Positions 51,998 through 62,348 of a stretch of 64,000 bases of DNA are shown piece by piece. The DNA is from JBGSMF01 sp964651475 (GTDB taxonomy: Bacteria > Chloroflexota > Anaerolineae > Fen-1058), in contig CAZYXV010000003.1 of the NCBI GenBank assembly GCA_964651475.1, positions 62,001 to 126,000 on the forward strand, read 5' to 3'. The position numbers and the translations under genes are program-made. The first letter of the stretch is position 1, and each line of letters opens with the position of its first letter. A model generated the notes under the pieces. The model was given only the letters and a program-made list of their open reading frames with translations, searched no databases and was not told where the DNA came from.

Positions 51998-52030
51998 CTC
52001 AGCCTCGCTCGCCGAGGACGGCGGGCTGAG
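51998..52030. repeat. Hairpin in the gap before the cyclase pseudogene
   Basis: CTCAGCC (51998-52004) pairs with GGCTGAG (52024-52030). The right arm reads GCGGGCTGAGCAGT, as in the hairpin at 3017-3068. The 188-bp gap holds no gene that I can support. Confidence 0.4.
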
Positions 52031-52090
52031 CAGTTACCATCGCGCACATCGGATTCAGTTATCGCTCACTCCAGATCTGGTCAAGAGTTT

Positions 52091-53999
52091 TCACCCGCGC
52101 CAAATCGCCGGCTGCCCCCATTTTGCTAGAGGCTTTAGCGGCGCGGGCCAGGTGTTCCTGCCGGGCTGGGTCACTGACCGGAAAGTGTCGCCCAATTTCA
52201 TAGTGCGCCAGCCCTTCTTCGTACGGCATCGCCAGCCGCCGGGCGTGTTCCAGGCTCCTTTGCCAAACGGATGGAGTGGGATGAGGCCAACGGCAATGCT
52301 CATCGCCGCATACGCCACCGCCAATTCTGGCGAAGCGCCCGCGCGTTCCGCCAGGTTGAGTGCAAGCATGCCGGCGTAGGTAGTTTGAGCAGTCTCTTGA
52401 GTTTCATAATATAGATCAACTCCAACACCAACGCTGGCACGCGTGCTACCCCCAGCCGCCGGCAAATGAGCTGATCAATTTCGTCCGGCGTGAGCGTCTC
52501 CAGCAAAAGGTATCGAATGTCCGGCGCCTGGCGCAGCCGGCTGTATTCCAACGGCATGGGTTCAGCCAGTGGGCGTGTGGCGATGATGAGTAGGATTGGT
52601 CGAACATCCCGTTCCACGTGGCGAGTCAAAGCCCACGAACTCGAGTCCAGCCAGTGGGCGTCTTCCAAGACCACCACCAGCCGGCCGGCGCTGGCCTTGT
52701 CTTGGAGCAGCGTCAGGAGCAGCTCGTGGGTGCGGTTGGCCTGGCCTTCGCCCGCCAGTTGCGCCGTGAACGCGTTGTCCGGCAAATCTAGCGGCAGCAC
52801 GGCATTGAGCAAGGGCGCCAGCTCAAGCAGGTGGGGGTGGCGCTTTTCCAAGCTCGCCAAAATGCGGGCGCGCAGTTGCTCAAGAGTAGCGTTGAGCAGA
52901 TCGAGGTTAAACAATTGGGCAAAGACGGGACGCCAGGCGTGGTAGGGCGAGGACTTTTCCACTGCGTCGCCAGCGCCCACCAGGTTAACCGGTCCTAAAG
53001 CACGGGCTTGCTCCAAAAGATCTTCCACCAAGCGCGATTTGCCAATGCCAGCCTCGCCCTCAACAATCACCACGCTGCTACCCCCACCAGCAGAGCCTGG
53101 AGCCGCTCAGCCAGTTGCATGTGCTCGGCGCTCCGTCCTACCATCTCGGTCTTCGGCTGTACTATGGCGCGCTTTTCTTCCAGGGGGCGGTAAATGGGCA
53201 CCGGCTCGATCCTGCCCTTGACGGTAATCGCCGGCAGCGCTTCAAAGGCAATGTAGCCTTGCGCGGCCTCGCTGGTCGCCGTGTCACACAGGAGCGTCGA
53301 GTCCGGATGATGGAGTGCGGCTTGCATGAGCCGGGCAGCCAGGTTGACCGCATTGCCCAGGATGGCGTACTCACAGCGACGGATACTACCGACCGTGCCG
53401 CAAAAGACCCGCCCGGTAGTGACGCCGATGGCGCTGCGCACGCCGAGCGCCGCCAGTGCGGATTGCATCGCCCGGGCGGCCCGCACGCCCCTCACGGCAT
53501 CGTCCTCGTGGGCCAGCGGTGGTAGGCCCAGCGCCGCCACCAGCGTGGTGTGATCTTCAACACGATAATCGTGCAGCGCGGCTTGCACGGCCAACGCGCA
53601 TTGCGCAGCGCGCAGGGTGGCCTCGGGCAGCGGCAGCCCCGGCCAGATCGCCAGCAACGCATCGCCGGCGAACTTGACCACATCCCCGCCGTGGACAAAG
53701 ACGATGTCGGTGAGCTGCCCAAAGTAGGCGTTGAGCAGCCGCGACAACTCCTCTACGCCAGACGGGCCATGCTGCGCCAGGCGCTCGGTCAGACGGGTAA
53801 AGCCCGAAATATCAACAAATAACAACGCCGCCGCGAAACGCTCGGCAGTGGGTTGGCGGATGGGAGCAGGATCGGCAGCCAGACGACCCGCAATCAGCGT
53901 TGGGATGTAGCGAGTCAACGTTTTAACCAAGGCCAAGGGATCATCGGGCCGCCTGTGGGACGCAGCCGCGCCTGGTTCTGGCAAGTATGATTTCATCAT
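52091..53999 (-). pseudogene. Broken nucleotide-cyclase/AAA-ATPase/TPR gene
   Basis: Three frames together make one degraded gene. Frame 1 (53067-53999) gives 310 aa with a class III cyclase domain (AALLFVDISGFTRLTERLAQ; GDVVKFAGDALLAIWPG). The reading frame is lost at a G5 run near 53076; one extra G would restore VGGSSVVIVEGEAGIGKS. Frame 2 (52300-53073) holds the AAA domain with Walker A GEAGIGKSRL and Walker B VVVLEDAHWLD. Then LELIY is joined out of frame to a TPR-like remnant (52091-52465: QTTYAGMLALNLAERAGASP). The middle of the usual 1000+-aa protein is missing, so a true deletion exists besides the frameshift. The G-run could be a sequencing error, but the deletion could not. Confidence 0.75.
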
Positions 54000-54006
54000 T
54001 TCCCTC

Positions 54007-57000
54007 CTATTTCAGGAGCAAAAGATCCGCCACGACGGTTTCCAGTTGCATCTCCTTCCCGCGCGCCAGACCGGCCTCAACCTGTTCCGGCGAGCATTGG
54101 GTGCGCAGGAGCTCCAGGGGCTGCTCAATCAGGAGGCGCACTTCATCGAAAAGCGCCGGGTGGTTGGCGGCCAGTCCCAGGAGCCCCAGGGCCGGCTCTA
54201 CCTGTCCTGAACGCGCCAGGATCCCGGCCAGCCCCACCAGGCTGTCCAGCAGGAAGGGGAGCATCCCCAATTCATGGGCCAGCGGGAGCGCCTCGTGATA
54301 ATAGGCCCTGGCCTGATCATCTTCGCCCAACGCCGCAGCCGTATGGCCCAGGTTATTTGTAAGGACAACAGCCAGGTACTTGTCACCCACCTCTGAGCTA
54401 ATCGCCATGGATTCGCGGTAATAGCGCTGCGCCTGGACGTAATCCCCCATGCTGCGAAAAATTTCACCCAGGTTGCCAAGCACAGAAGCGACCAGGCCCC
54501 GCGCCCCGATTTCTTGAAACAACGCCAGCGCTTGCTGGTCGAGAGCGAGGGCGCGCGGGTAGTCTCCCAATCCCAGGTAGGCCACCACGGCCAGCCTGTC
54601 AAGCGCCATTGCCAGTCCACAGCGGTCTCCGAGAGCTTCATACAGCGCCCGGCCCTCTGTCAGTTTTCCCTCCGCCTCCCGGTAGGCCCCCTGACGCGTG
54701 TCTATGCTTCCCAGCCCAATCAATGTTCGAGCCGTACCAGCCTGATTCCCTGTCTGGCGCGCCAGCGCCAGCCCGCGTTCCTGGTAGGTCCGGCCCAGGG
54801 CAAAATCGCCTGACTCGCCCGCAATGGTTCCCAAGGAGTCGAGGGACTGAACGCAGAGACCGTCATCGTCGGCGGTTTGGGCTGCGCCCAACGCCAGCTC
54901 CAGCGCCTGGCGGGCGGCGCCAAGGTCGCCGAGAGAGTACAGCGCCCGGCCATACAGAAACTGCGCGCCGGGCCATTCCGGGCTGCCTTCCGGCAACAGC
55001 GCCAGCGCCCGCCGGGCGATCTCCAGGACATCCCGGTAAGCGCCGGCTGTTCTCGCCCTCTCGGCGGACCGGCACAGGTAACGCGCCGCCGCTTCCGTCT
55101 GCCCGGCGCGCTCCAGGTGCTCGGCGATCAGCCCGGCGTATTCCTCAATGCGCTCCCCCGCGTGGGCCTCCAGCCAACGTGCCACCTGCGCGTGGTAAAC
55201 CTTGCGCAGCTTGAGCAACACCGTCTCGTAGGCAGCGTCGCGCAACAGGGCGTGCTTGAACAGAAACTCCTCCGTCCCGGCAAAGGCCGACCGCTCGCGC
55301 CAGTAGATCAACTCCCGGCTGCGGATGGCGTCCAGCACCCCATCCACCTGCGCGCGCTCCGTTTCCGTCAGATCGGCCACGGCCGCATCCCAGAACATGC
55401 GCCCCACCACCGCCGCCCGCTGCAAGGCTTCCCGCTCCGGTTTGGGCAACCCATCCAGCCGGGCCTGCAAGATGCCGGTCAACGTCGGCGGAATCCGTGT
55501 CTGCTTCAGCCGGTCCAGGTTGACCGACCAGTGCTCCCCTGCCGCGTCCCGTCGCTCGATCACCCTTTCGTCTAGCAGCATCTTGACCAGCTCTTCCAGG
55601 TAGAACGGGTTCCCCTCCGCCCCTTCCACCACCAGTTCGCGCAGCACCTCCGGGATCACATCCACCTTCTGTAGAATCTCATCTACCAGGTTCAGGCTGG
55701 CTTGTTTTGAGAGCGGCTTGAGCTCCAGCCGTGTCACCGCTGCCAGCCCTTCACTCCAATGGCTGCGCCTCTCGAACAGGATCGGGCGGGTCAGCCCCAC
55801 CACCAGCAAGCGCGCCGCCGGCAACGCCGCCAGCAGCCGCTCCACCTGGTCGAGGGAACTGTCATCCGCCCAGTGCAGGTCTTCCAGGAAGAGCACCACC
55901 GGCTCCCGCGCCGCCACCGCGCGCAGGTACTGGGTCAGGTAGACCAGACCCAGTTGCCCAAGCTCCGAGCTGCCGGCCAGGTTCCGCACCGCCGGGCTGG
56001 CCGAGAAATCAAAGCCCACCAGATGCCCCACCAGGTCTGCCCGCTCAGCCGGCAGGAACTCCCCCATCCCCGCCCGGAACTTGGTCAGCGCCGTGGCCGC
56101 GTTGTCGGTCTCCAGCATCTCAAAACGGTAGGCGAACAGGTCACGCAGGATGCTGTACGGCACGTTCTGCAACCCCGGCGCCGCCCGCCCTTTGAAAAAG
56201 TAGACCTCCTCCGGCCGCAGGTCAACCCAGGTCTCAAACTCGTACAACAGGCGGCTCTTGCCCACTCCCGCCTCCCCCACCACCAGCGCCAGCCGCGTCT
56301 CGCCCCCCACCGCATCTGCATAGGCGGCTTGCAGCGCCAGCAACTCCGCCTCCCGTCCCACCATGTGGGTCTCGATGCCTTCCACCCCCCGCGTGCCCAT
56401 GCGGAAGGCGCGCGGCTTGGCTTGCAGCACCACGTAGGTCTGCACCGGCTCCACCTTGCCCTTCACCGCCAGCGGCGCCTGCGCCTCCGGGTCGAATATC
56501 CCCCGCACCTGCCGGTAGGTATCGCGCGAGATCAGCACCCCCCCCCACCGGCGCCGCGTGCTCCAGCCGCGACGCCAGGTTGACCGTGTCCCCCATCGCC
56601 GTGAACTCGTGCGTCGAACCCACCTCCCCCAGCAGCACCGGCCCCGTGTTCAGTCCAATCCGCATCTGTACAGACGCAATATGTTGCGTCTCTACGAAAT
56701 CCCGGATTGCGGCCTGCATCGCCAATGCCGCGCGGACGGCGCGCTCCGGGTCGTCCTCCCGCGCCGTCTCTACCCCCCACAGCGCCATCACGCAGTCGCC
56801 GATGTGCTTGTCAATCTGTCCGCCCTGGACCGTGATCGCCGCATCCAACCTCGCCCACAGCGCATTCATGATCTCGGCCACTTGCTCCGCGTCCAGCGTT
56901 TCGGACATGGCCGTAAAGCCGGACACGTCGGCAAACAGCACGGTCACCTGCTTGCGCTGCTACTCGCCAAACGCCGCCTGGGCCTTCAGCGCGCCAATTT

Positions 57001-57105
57001 CTCGCGCATGGGCGCCAGGGCGGCCTCCACCACCCCGTCACCCAGGATGCCCCGCTGCCCTTCGAGGGCAGCTATCGCTTGTTCCAGTTGTTGGATTTCA
57101 TTCAT
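54007..57105 (-). pseudogene. Second cyclase/AAA/TPR gene, interrupted by frameshifts and a stop
   Basis: The gene begins at ATG 57105 (MNEIQQLEQAIAALEGQRGI). A frame change after MREKLAR and a TAG after ALKAQAAFGE precede the cyclase core in the third segment (56234-56947: VTVLFADVSGFTAMSETLDA, IDKHIGDCVMALWG). A run of nine G's at 56537-56545 then breaks the frame; eight would give PVGGVLISRDTYRQV and fuse to the 843-aa C-terminal frame (54007-56538) carrying Walker A GEAGVGKSRL, Walker B VVLFLEDLHWADDS and TPR repeats. Three lesions argue for decay rather than one read error, although the 843-aa part is intact and may still be translated. Confidence 0.75.
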
Positions 57106-57680
57106 ATCCTCACCAACCACACTGTCTTGATCTCGAAAGGTCGGAAATCCAAGCTAACCCAGCCCTCTGCACATTCCAATCCAGCCACATTATTTTCCAG
57201 CAAGTCAGTCTGGATGGCAGCCCGCACCGGCAAAGCGGTCGCCAGGTTACAGCGCGTGGCCATGCGCTTGGATTCGTACAGGCGGACAATGACATCCGGC
57301 GAGTCATCTTCCGCCGGCTTGACTGTTTCCAAAATGATGTTGGGAGCGTCTACGGAGAACAAGGACTTTTCCGGCTCGGACGCCGCGCCGGGCAACACCA
57401 TGACGGGGCAATTGAGTTCATACGCCTCGCGCACGACGTTGCTTTCTGCCAGGCTCCCATTCCAGACGTACAACGCATAACTAAAGGCCTGCCGGCCCCT
57501 GTCTGCCGTCATGTCCGGCGCGACGGCTGACTTGAGCAGCGTGAGATTGAGATGATTACGGCTGACGCTGATGCCATACTTGCCATCGTTGAGGATGGCC
57601 ACGCCGCGATTTTCCTCCGCCAGCGCCAACCACTTGTGCTGCGGCACTTCAAAGCGGTCGGCGTCGAAAGGCCGCGAGCG
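57102..57680 (-). pseudogene. 3' remnant of a GH38 alpha-mannosidase
   Basis: About 190 residues from FEVPQHKWLALAEENRGVAI to DFRPFEIKTVWLVRI match the C-terminal all-beta domain of GH38 alpha-mannosidases, with YGISVSRNHLNLTLLKSA in between. The catalytic N-terminal domain is absent; the frame upstream to 57797 is a non-homologous Arg-rich stretch that ends in another gene. Its stop overlaps the ATG at 57105. It is a truncated gene remnant rather than a functional enzyme. Confidence 0.7.
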
Positions 57681-57780
57681 GCGAGTCGGCCGGCGCACGC
57701 GCCTGAAGCGGCGACAGCAGACCCACCATAACACCTTCAGCGTTCTACCCGACGTTGCCACTCTGCTGTAAGAGACACAT

Positions 57781-58674
57781 TTACTCTGCCAGTTCATACC
57801 AAAAGTCGGCCAGGTATCCTTGCGAATCTACCTTAAAGACTTGAACCACGGCCGGTTTCCCTTCAGTGCATCTCCATTCGTATACCGTCGCCCGCCCTGT
57901 TACGGCGGCCGGGATACCGTCCGAGGTGGGATTCGCCTTGCACCAGTCTCCCATCGCCGAGGTGGGTGTTTGTGACAGATCTGCCTTCTCCTGGCAAGGA
58001 AGGTTAGCCCCAAAGTGGCACACCCACACCTGGCTATTCATGCAACGCCAGACCGCAGACTGTTGGAATTCCAGCGGCGCATCGGCCGACACAATCCCCT
58101 GCTTGACCATCCCCTGAACAACAGAATCAGGCACCGCTGGGCCGTTGTATCGCGCATCCGGCGCGTCAATTGTCCCTACCGCCGCGCAATAGGCAAAGGG
58201 GTCGCTGTATTGCGATTGCTCCGCGCTGGCATTGGGATCGCATTTGCCAGCATAATAATCCCAAACGTCGCAGGTCTTGCCATTTTTAAAGGTACACGTT
58301 CCCCGTTCCTGGTCGGTGTTACTATCGCCCGTAATTTGATACTGCCCCCCCGTGATAGCACAGTACTGAGCGGCCAGTGTAACGTAGCCGGTGATCTTGA
58401 GGCCGCCTGTTGGGCAATCGCCGCGCAGCAAGGCCCATTCCTCACACTGCCTGTTATCTTCAAACATGCACACGCCGTATTCTCCGCCGTCGCCGCGCTT
58501 TTGGATAGAAAGAGTGCCGCCCTGCTTGACGCAATTCTCGGAGGCAGGGTTGGCCATGGCCGCGGTGGGCTGTAGCTGAGTAGGAATACCTGGTTGCGCT
58601 GGCGCAGAGCAAGCCGCCATAAAAAAGACAACTATTAGAAGCAGACTCACGATTGACCTGGTCGTATGATACAT
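57781..58674 (-). CDS. Lipoprotein with DUF333 (hemolysin-like) repeats
   Basis: A 297-aa exported protein. The signal ends in the lipobox FMAAC (Cys near residue 21). Two DUF333 repeats follow: ANPASENCVKQGGTLSIQKR with GGEYGVCMFEDNRQCEEWAL, and LAAQYCAITGGQYQITGDSN with CTFKNGKTCDVWDYYAGKCD. The remainder (about 160-297) has two pairs of cysteines in WRCMNSQVWVCHFG and VYEWRCTEG. DUF333 repeats bind nothing known for sure; they occur in envelope proteins of several phyla. The gene lies between the mannosidase remnant and the large BTAD regulator on the same strand. Confidence 0.8.
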   Translation of the reverse strand: MYHTTRSIVSLLLIVVFFMAACSAPAQPGIPTQLQPTAAMANPASENCVKQGGTLSIQKRGDGGEYGVCMFEDNRQCEEWALLRGDCPTGGLKITGYVTLAAQYCAITGGQYQITGDSNTDQERGTCTFKNGKTCDVWDYYAGKCDPNASAEQSQYSDPFAYCAAVGTIDAPDARYNGPAVPDSVVQGMVKQGIVSADAPLEFQQSAVWRCMNSQVWVCHFGANLPCQEKADLSQTPTSAMGDWCKANPTSDGIPAAVTGRATVYEWRCTEGKPAVVQVFKVDSQGYLADFWYELAE

Positions 58675-58713
58675 AAACCCATTCCTTTCTGATGAACTTG
58701 TCAGAGAGCACTC

Positions 58714-61700
58714 TCACTCGCTCGTGCTCTGAGCATAGGCAATGGCCTGCTCCATCGTCATGGCCCGCCCCTTTTCGTAGGCGGCGGCAAAAGCGTCCGG
58801 GGCGAGCTGAGCGCGGATTGGCTTCAGGTCACGATCCATGCCAGCCTGTTCGACCGGTGGGCGCATATCGCCAATAGCCTCGCGCGCGGCATCCGACCAG
58901 CCCAGGAGCTGCACGGCGCGTTCGTGCTGGCCCTGCCGCGCCGCCAGCATAGCCAGACCTTCTAGAGTATAAACGATCCCAATCTTGCTCCCCGCCTCCT
59001 GGAAGAGTTGCCGGGCTTGCTGAAAGGTCAATCGCGCCCGCTCTTGATCACCCTTCTGCAGCTCGACATAGCCCATGTTGACCGTTCCCCAAAAGATGTT
59101 GTATCGCTGGCCGGTACTCTCGCTCAGAGAAAGGCTCTCCTGGTAATAGGAGCAAGCCTGCGCGTAATTTCCCTGCCACAGCGCCAGTTGGCCGAGTTGG
59201 TTCAGGGTAAAGGCAATCCCTGGCCCCGCATAAGAGCGCTGTATGGCCAGGCTCTCTTCCAGCCAGCGGCGCGCCTGGGCCAGTTGGCCCTGCCTGCTCG
59301 CCAGCGTACCCAGGCTGTCTAGCGCCGAGGTTACCCCGATTACATCCCCTTGCTTCCTGCAAAGAGCCAGTGCTTCATCCAGATACCCGCGCGCCCGCTT
59401 GACGTCCCAGCAGTCGGCCAGGCTGCCCAGGCTGAGGAGCACGCTGGCCTGGCCGGCCTCGTCGTCCAGAGACCGATACTGGGCCAGGCTTTCCAGAACG
59501 AGAGGCCGTCCAATGGCATATTCGTCCTGAAGGCAGGCCAGAACTCCCATGGTTTGGAGAGCCGAGGCCTCTCCCGGCCGGTCCCCCAGCTCCCGATAGA
59601 GGGCCAGGCTTTCCCTGGCCAGGGAGCGGGCGCTGGCAATGTCGCCCTGCCAGGATGTCAGCGTCGCCGCCGCGTCCAGGGCGCGGGCCCGCGCCAACGT
59701 GCGGGCCGCCGCGGCCGGATGCTGCAGGAGCTGGCCCAGCATCCCAGCCAGTTCGCTGATATAGCCCCGCACCTGATAATAGACCCGCGCCGCGCTTACC
59801 AGCCGCAAGCCAGCCTCGACGTCGCTCTCCAGCGACCACTCTAGCGCCACGTGGATATTATCCGCCTCTTTTTCCAGGCGCTTGAGCCACTCTAGCTGCC
59901 GGGGTCCATTCTGCTCGGACTCGGCGCGCTCGGCCAGCGAGACGAAATAAGCCAGGTGCCGATTCCAGGCCGCTTCACCCTCGCACTCGTCGCACAGCTT
60001 TTCCCGGGCATACTGGCGAATCGTTTCCAGCAGGCGATAGCGCGCTTCCTGCCCCGGCTCGCGCTCAGCGATGACCAACGACTTGTTGATTAACTGTGTG
60101 AGCAAGTCCAGCACATCGGGAGGCTCGATAAGAACGGAAGAGCGAGCTGGATCGAGCTTGTTTTCCGCCGGGTCCGCGCACACGGCTTCGGCGGCCTCCA
60201 GCGTCCACCCGCCGGCAAAGACCGACAGGCGGCAGAGCAGCAATTGCTCGCGCGGAGAGAGCAGGTTGTAACTCCAGTCAATCGTCGCCCGCAACGTCTG
60301 CTGGCGCGGCAGCGCGGTGCGGCTGCCGCCGGTGAGCAGACGAAAGGCGTCGGTCAAACGAGCGGCAATTTGCCCGACGCTCAAGACCTGGATGCGCGCC
60401 GCTGCCAGTTCGATGGCCAGCGGTATCCCGTCCAACCGGCAACAAATTTGGGCGGTGGCCGGCGCATTCTCGGCGGTCAGGGTGAAGGAGGGAAGGATCG
60501 CCGCAGCGCGATCTACAAAGAGACGCACCGCTTCGTACTGCGCGATGGCGCCCATTTCGAGAGATTGGCGCGGGTCAGGCGTGGGGAGGGAGGATACGAG
60601 AAACACCATCTCGCCGGTTATCCCCAACGCCTCCCGGCTGCTGGCGAGGATGCGCAAGTCGGCGCAGGCGCGCAGCAGCAATTCGGCCAGCTGCGCGCTG
60701 GCGCCAATCAGGTGCTCACAGTTGTCCAGGATCAGCAAAGCTTTTTGGGCGCGCAAATAATTCGTAATCTTGGCGAGCCATGAGCAGCAAGGTTCTTCGT
60801 GCAAATCAAGCGCGGCGGCCACCGCTTGCGGCACCATGGCGGGGTCGGTCACCGGGCCTAGCTCGACGAGCCACACTCCGTGGGGATAGTGGGAGAGCAG
60901 CTCCTGGCCTACCTGCAGCGCCAGCCGCGTTTTGCCGCAGCCTCCCGCTCCCGTCAGCGTTACCAGCCGGGAGGTAGAATCAGAGAGTCGTTGCTTTACC
61001 TCTGCAATCTCGCGCTCGCGTCCGATGAAACTGGTGAGCTGGCGGGGAAGGTTGCCGGGCGGGGCCTGCGCCGGCCCGCGCTCGAGCGCGGGCGCCTGTG
61101 GGGCGCTTTCCCAGGAAGCATTTCCTTTCAAGAGCTGCTCGTAGAGAGTTCGCGTCGGCTCGGTCGGCTCGGCCTCAAGCTCGCGGCGCAGCGCCTCGAC
61201 ACAGCGTTGATAGGCGGCCACCATGCCAGAGTGATCCCCCAGCCCATAGTGGGCCAGCATCAAGGCGCGGTAGGCCGGCTCAGGCCCGAACCCCAGGGCA
61301 ACCCAACGCTCGCCCCAGTCTAGCACCTCCGGCCAGCGCCGCGCAGCGACCAGCCGCTCCAACAGCAGGCTCATCTTGTGCTCATAGATGGCCTGCAGCC
61401 GTTCTCTCTCAAAAAAGACCCACTCGTCGTAAAAACCCGGCAGCAGCTCGCCCTCGTAACAAGAGACGCAGCGCACAATCTCTTCAATCGGGTCATTGAG
61501 CGCGATGTCTCGCTCAAGCTCGGCGACGTCGAGCCAGCAGTCAACTGGACGCCAGGCGACGGTGAGGTCGTCGGCGAGAATATAGTCTTGACCTCCGGCC
61601 TGCAGGGATCGGCGGACGCGCCATAGCGCCTGGCGCAGATAGGCCCGGGCGTTTGTCTCGGCGGCGTCAGGCCAAAGCAGGCCGGCCAGCTTTTCTCGCC

Positions 61701-61821
61701 GATGTGCGCCGGGCTTGATCAGGAGGTAGGCGAGAAGGGATTGGGCCGGGCGCGACGCAATCTCGACCGTCCGCTTGTCCAGCCGGATGTCAAACTTGCC
61801 CAGCAACCTGATCTCTAGCAT
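58714..61821 (-). CDS. Large BTAD/NB-ARC/TPR transcriptional regulator (SARP/AfsR-like)
   Basis: A 1035-aa regulator. An N-terminal OmpR-like winged helix plus BTAD (about residues 1-245: LEIRLLGKFDIRLDKRTVEI; RREKLAGLLWPDAAE) precedes an NB-ARC ATPase (about 270-560: TGAGGCGKTRLALQVG Walker A; KALLILDNCEHL Walker B; PLAIELAAARIQVL) and about ten TPR units to the C-terminus. No LuxR HTH is seen at the end, so DNA binding is by the N-terminal domain. I took the ATG at 61821 (AAGG upstream); the frame is open to 61893 through a dispersed palindrome. SARP/AfsR-type proteins activate secondary metabolism in actinomycetes; the target here is unknown. Confidence 0.88.
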   Translation of the reverse strand: MLEIRLLGKFDIRLDKRTVEIASRPAQSLLAYLLIKPGAHRREKLAGLLWPDAAETNARAYLRQALWRVRRSLQAGGQDYILADDLTVAWRPVDCWLDVAELERDIALNDPIEEIVRCVSCYEGELLPGFYDEWVFFERERLQAIYEHKMSLLLERLVAARRWPEVLDWGERWVALGFGPEPAYRALMLAHYGLGDHSGMVAAYQRCVEALRRELEAEPTEPTRTLYEQLLKGNASWESAPQAPALERGPAQAPPGNLPRQLTSFIGREREIAEVKQRLSDSTSRLVTLTGAGGCGKTRLALQVGQELLSHYPHGVWLVELGPVTDPAMVPQAVAAALDLHEEPCCSWLAKITNYLRAQKALLILDNCEHLIGASAQLAELLLRACADLRILASSREALGITGEMVFLVSSLPTPDPRQSLEMGAIAQYEAVRLFVDRAAAILPSFTLTAENAPATAQICCRLDGIPLAIELAAARIQVLSVGQIAARLTDAFRLLTGGSRTALPRQQTLRATIDWSYNLLSPREQLLLCRLSVFAGGWTLEAAEAVCADPAENKLDPARSSVLIEPPDVLDLLTQLINKSLVIAEREPGQEARYRLLETIRQYAREKLCDECEGEAAWNRHLAYFVSLAERAESEQNGPRQLEWLKRLEKEADNIHVALEWSLESDVEAGLRLVSAARVYYQVRGYISELAGMLGQLLQHPAAAARTLARARALDAAATLTSWQGDIASARSLARESLALYRELGDRPGEASALQTMGVLACLQDEYAIGRPLVLESLAQYRSLDDEAGQASVLLSLGSLADCWDVKRARGYLDEALALCRKQGDVIGVTSALDSLGTLASRQGQLAQARRWLEESLAIQRSYAGPGIAFTLNQLGQLALWQGNYAQACSYYQESLSLSESTGQRYNIFWGTVNMGYVELQKGDQERARLTFQQARQLFQEAGSKIGIVYTLEGLAMLAARQGQHERAVQLLGWSDAAREAIGDMRPPVEQAGMDRDLKPIRAQLAPDAFAAAYEKGRAMTMEQAIAYAQSTSE

Positions 61822-61852
61822 GAGCGCCTTACTCCCAAGTCGTAAACTTGTC

Positions 61853-61900
61853 CGCCCACAATTGAACTGCGGGCGAACCCGCAAATTACACAAGGTTTGC
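61853..61900. repeat. Dispersed palindromic element, copy 3 (diverged)
   Basis: CGCCCACAATT-G-AACTGCGGGCG (61853-61875) has two mismatches in the left arm. GCAAATTACACAAGGTTTGC follows, matching the second small stem of copy 1. It lies immediately upstream of the BTAD regulator. Confidence 0.65.
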
Positions 61901-62076
61901 GACGGGCATAGTATAGCATGATCAGCCGAATCGGAAAAAATACGCTGAATATACGGCGCCGCATACGCTCGCGAGATACTCTTTTGTTATAGTAGAGGTC
62001 AGAACGCAAGACAAGGCCAAGATTCTGACGAGTATCTATTTCAGCAACGGATGTAGCATAAGGAGTCCAGGCAAAC

Positions 62077-62292
62077 ATGGATAAAACGAGAGAGATTCTA
62101 CAGAGCGTCTATTACAGCGACCCCAATAGAATGTACCAGGCCCTCAATAGCATGGCCGCCCAGGCGGCGGCCAGCTCGCGACGCAGAGCGTCTGCCCAGC
62201 CGGCCCAGTCGCGCCTGCAAAAGGGAATCCTGTCGCTGGTCAGCGTCGCGCTGATCGTCCTGCTGCTGGCCGTGGCCGGAGGGCGTATTTGA
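62077..62292 (+). CDS. Small tail-anchored membrane protein
   Basis: A 71-aa protein: a polar N-terminal half (MDKTREILQSVYYSDPNRMY) and an Ala/Gln/Arg-rich linker, then a C-terminal hydrophobic helix (about residues 50-68, SLVSVALIVLLLAVAGG). The shape is that of a tail-anchored protein. AAGGAG lies about 11 nt before the ATG. It stands alone between the BTAD regulator and the isochorismatase gene; the 255-bp gap before it holds palindrome copy 3. No family recognised. Confidence 0.6.
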   Translation: MDKTREILQSVYYSDPNRMYQALNSMAAQAAASSRRRASAQPAQSRLQKGILSLVSVALIVLLLAVAGGRI

Positions 62293-62348
62293 AATTACTG
62301 CAAGCGGGTCACCCGGTTTTCAGGGGGCATGGACGGAAGGGCACGTTA

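Noticed and set aside
57680..57797. N-terminal part of the 231-aa mannosidase frame
   Set aside because: It is an Arg-rich stretch overlapping the next gene and does not resemble any GH38 sequence.
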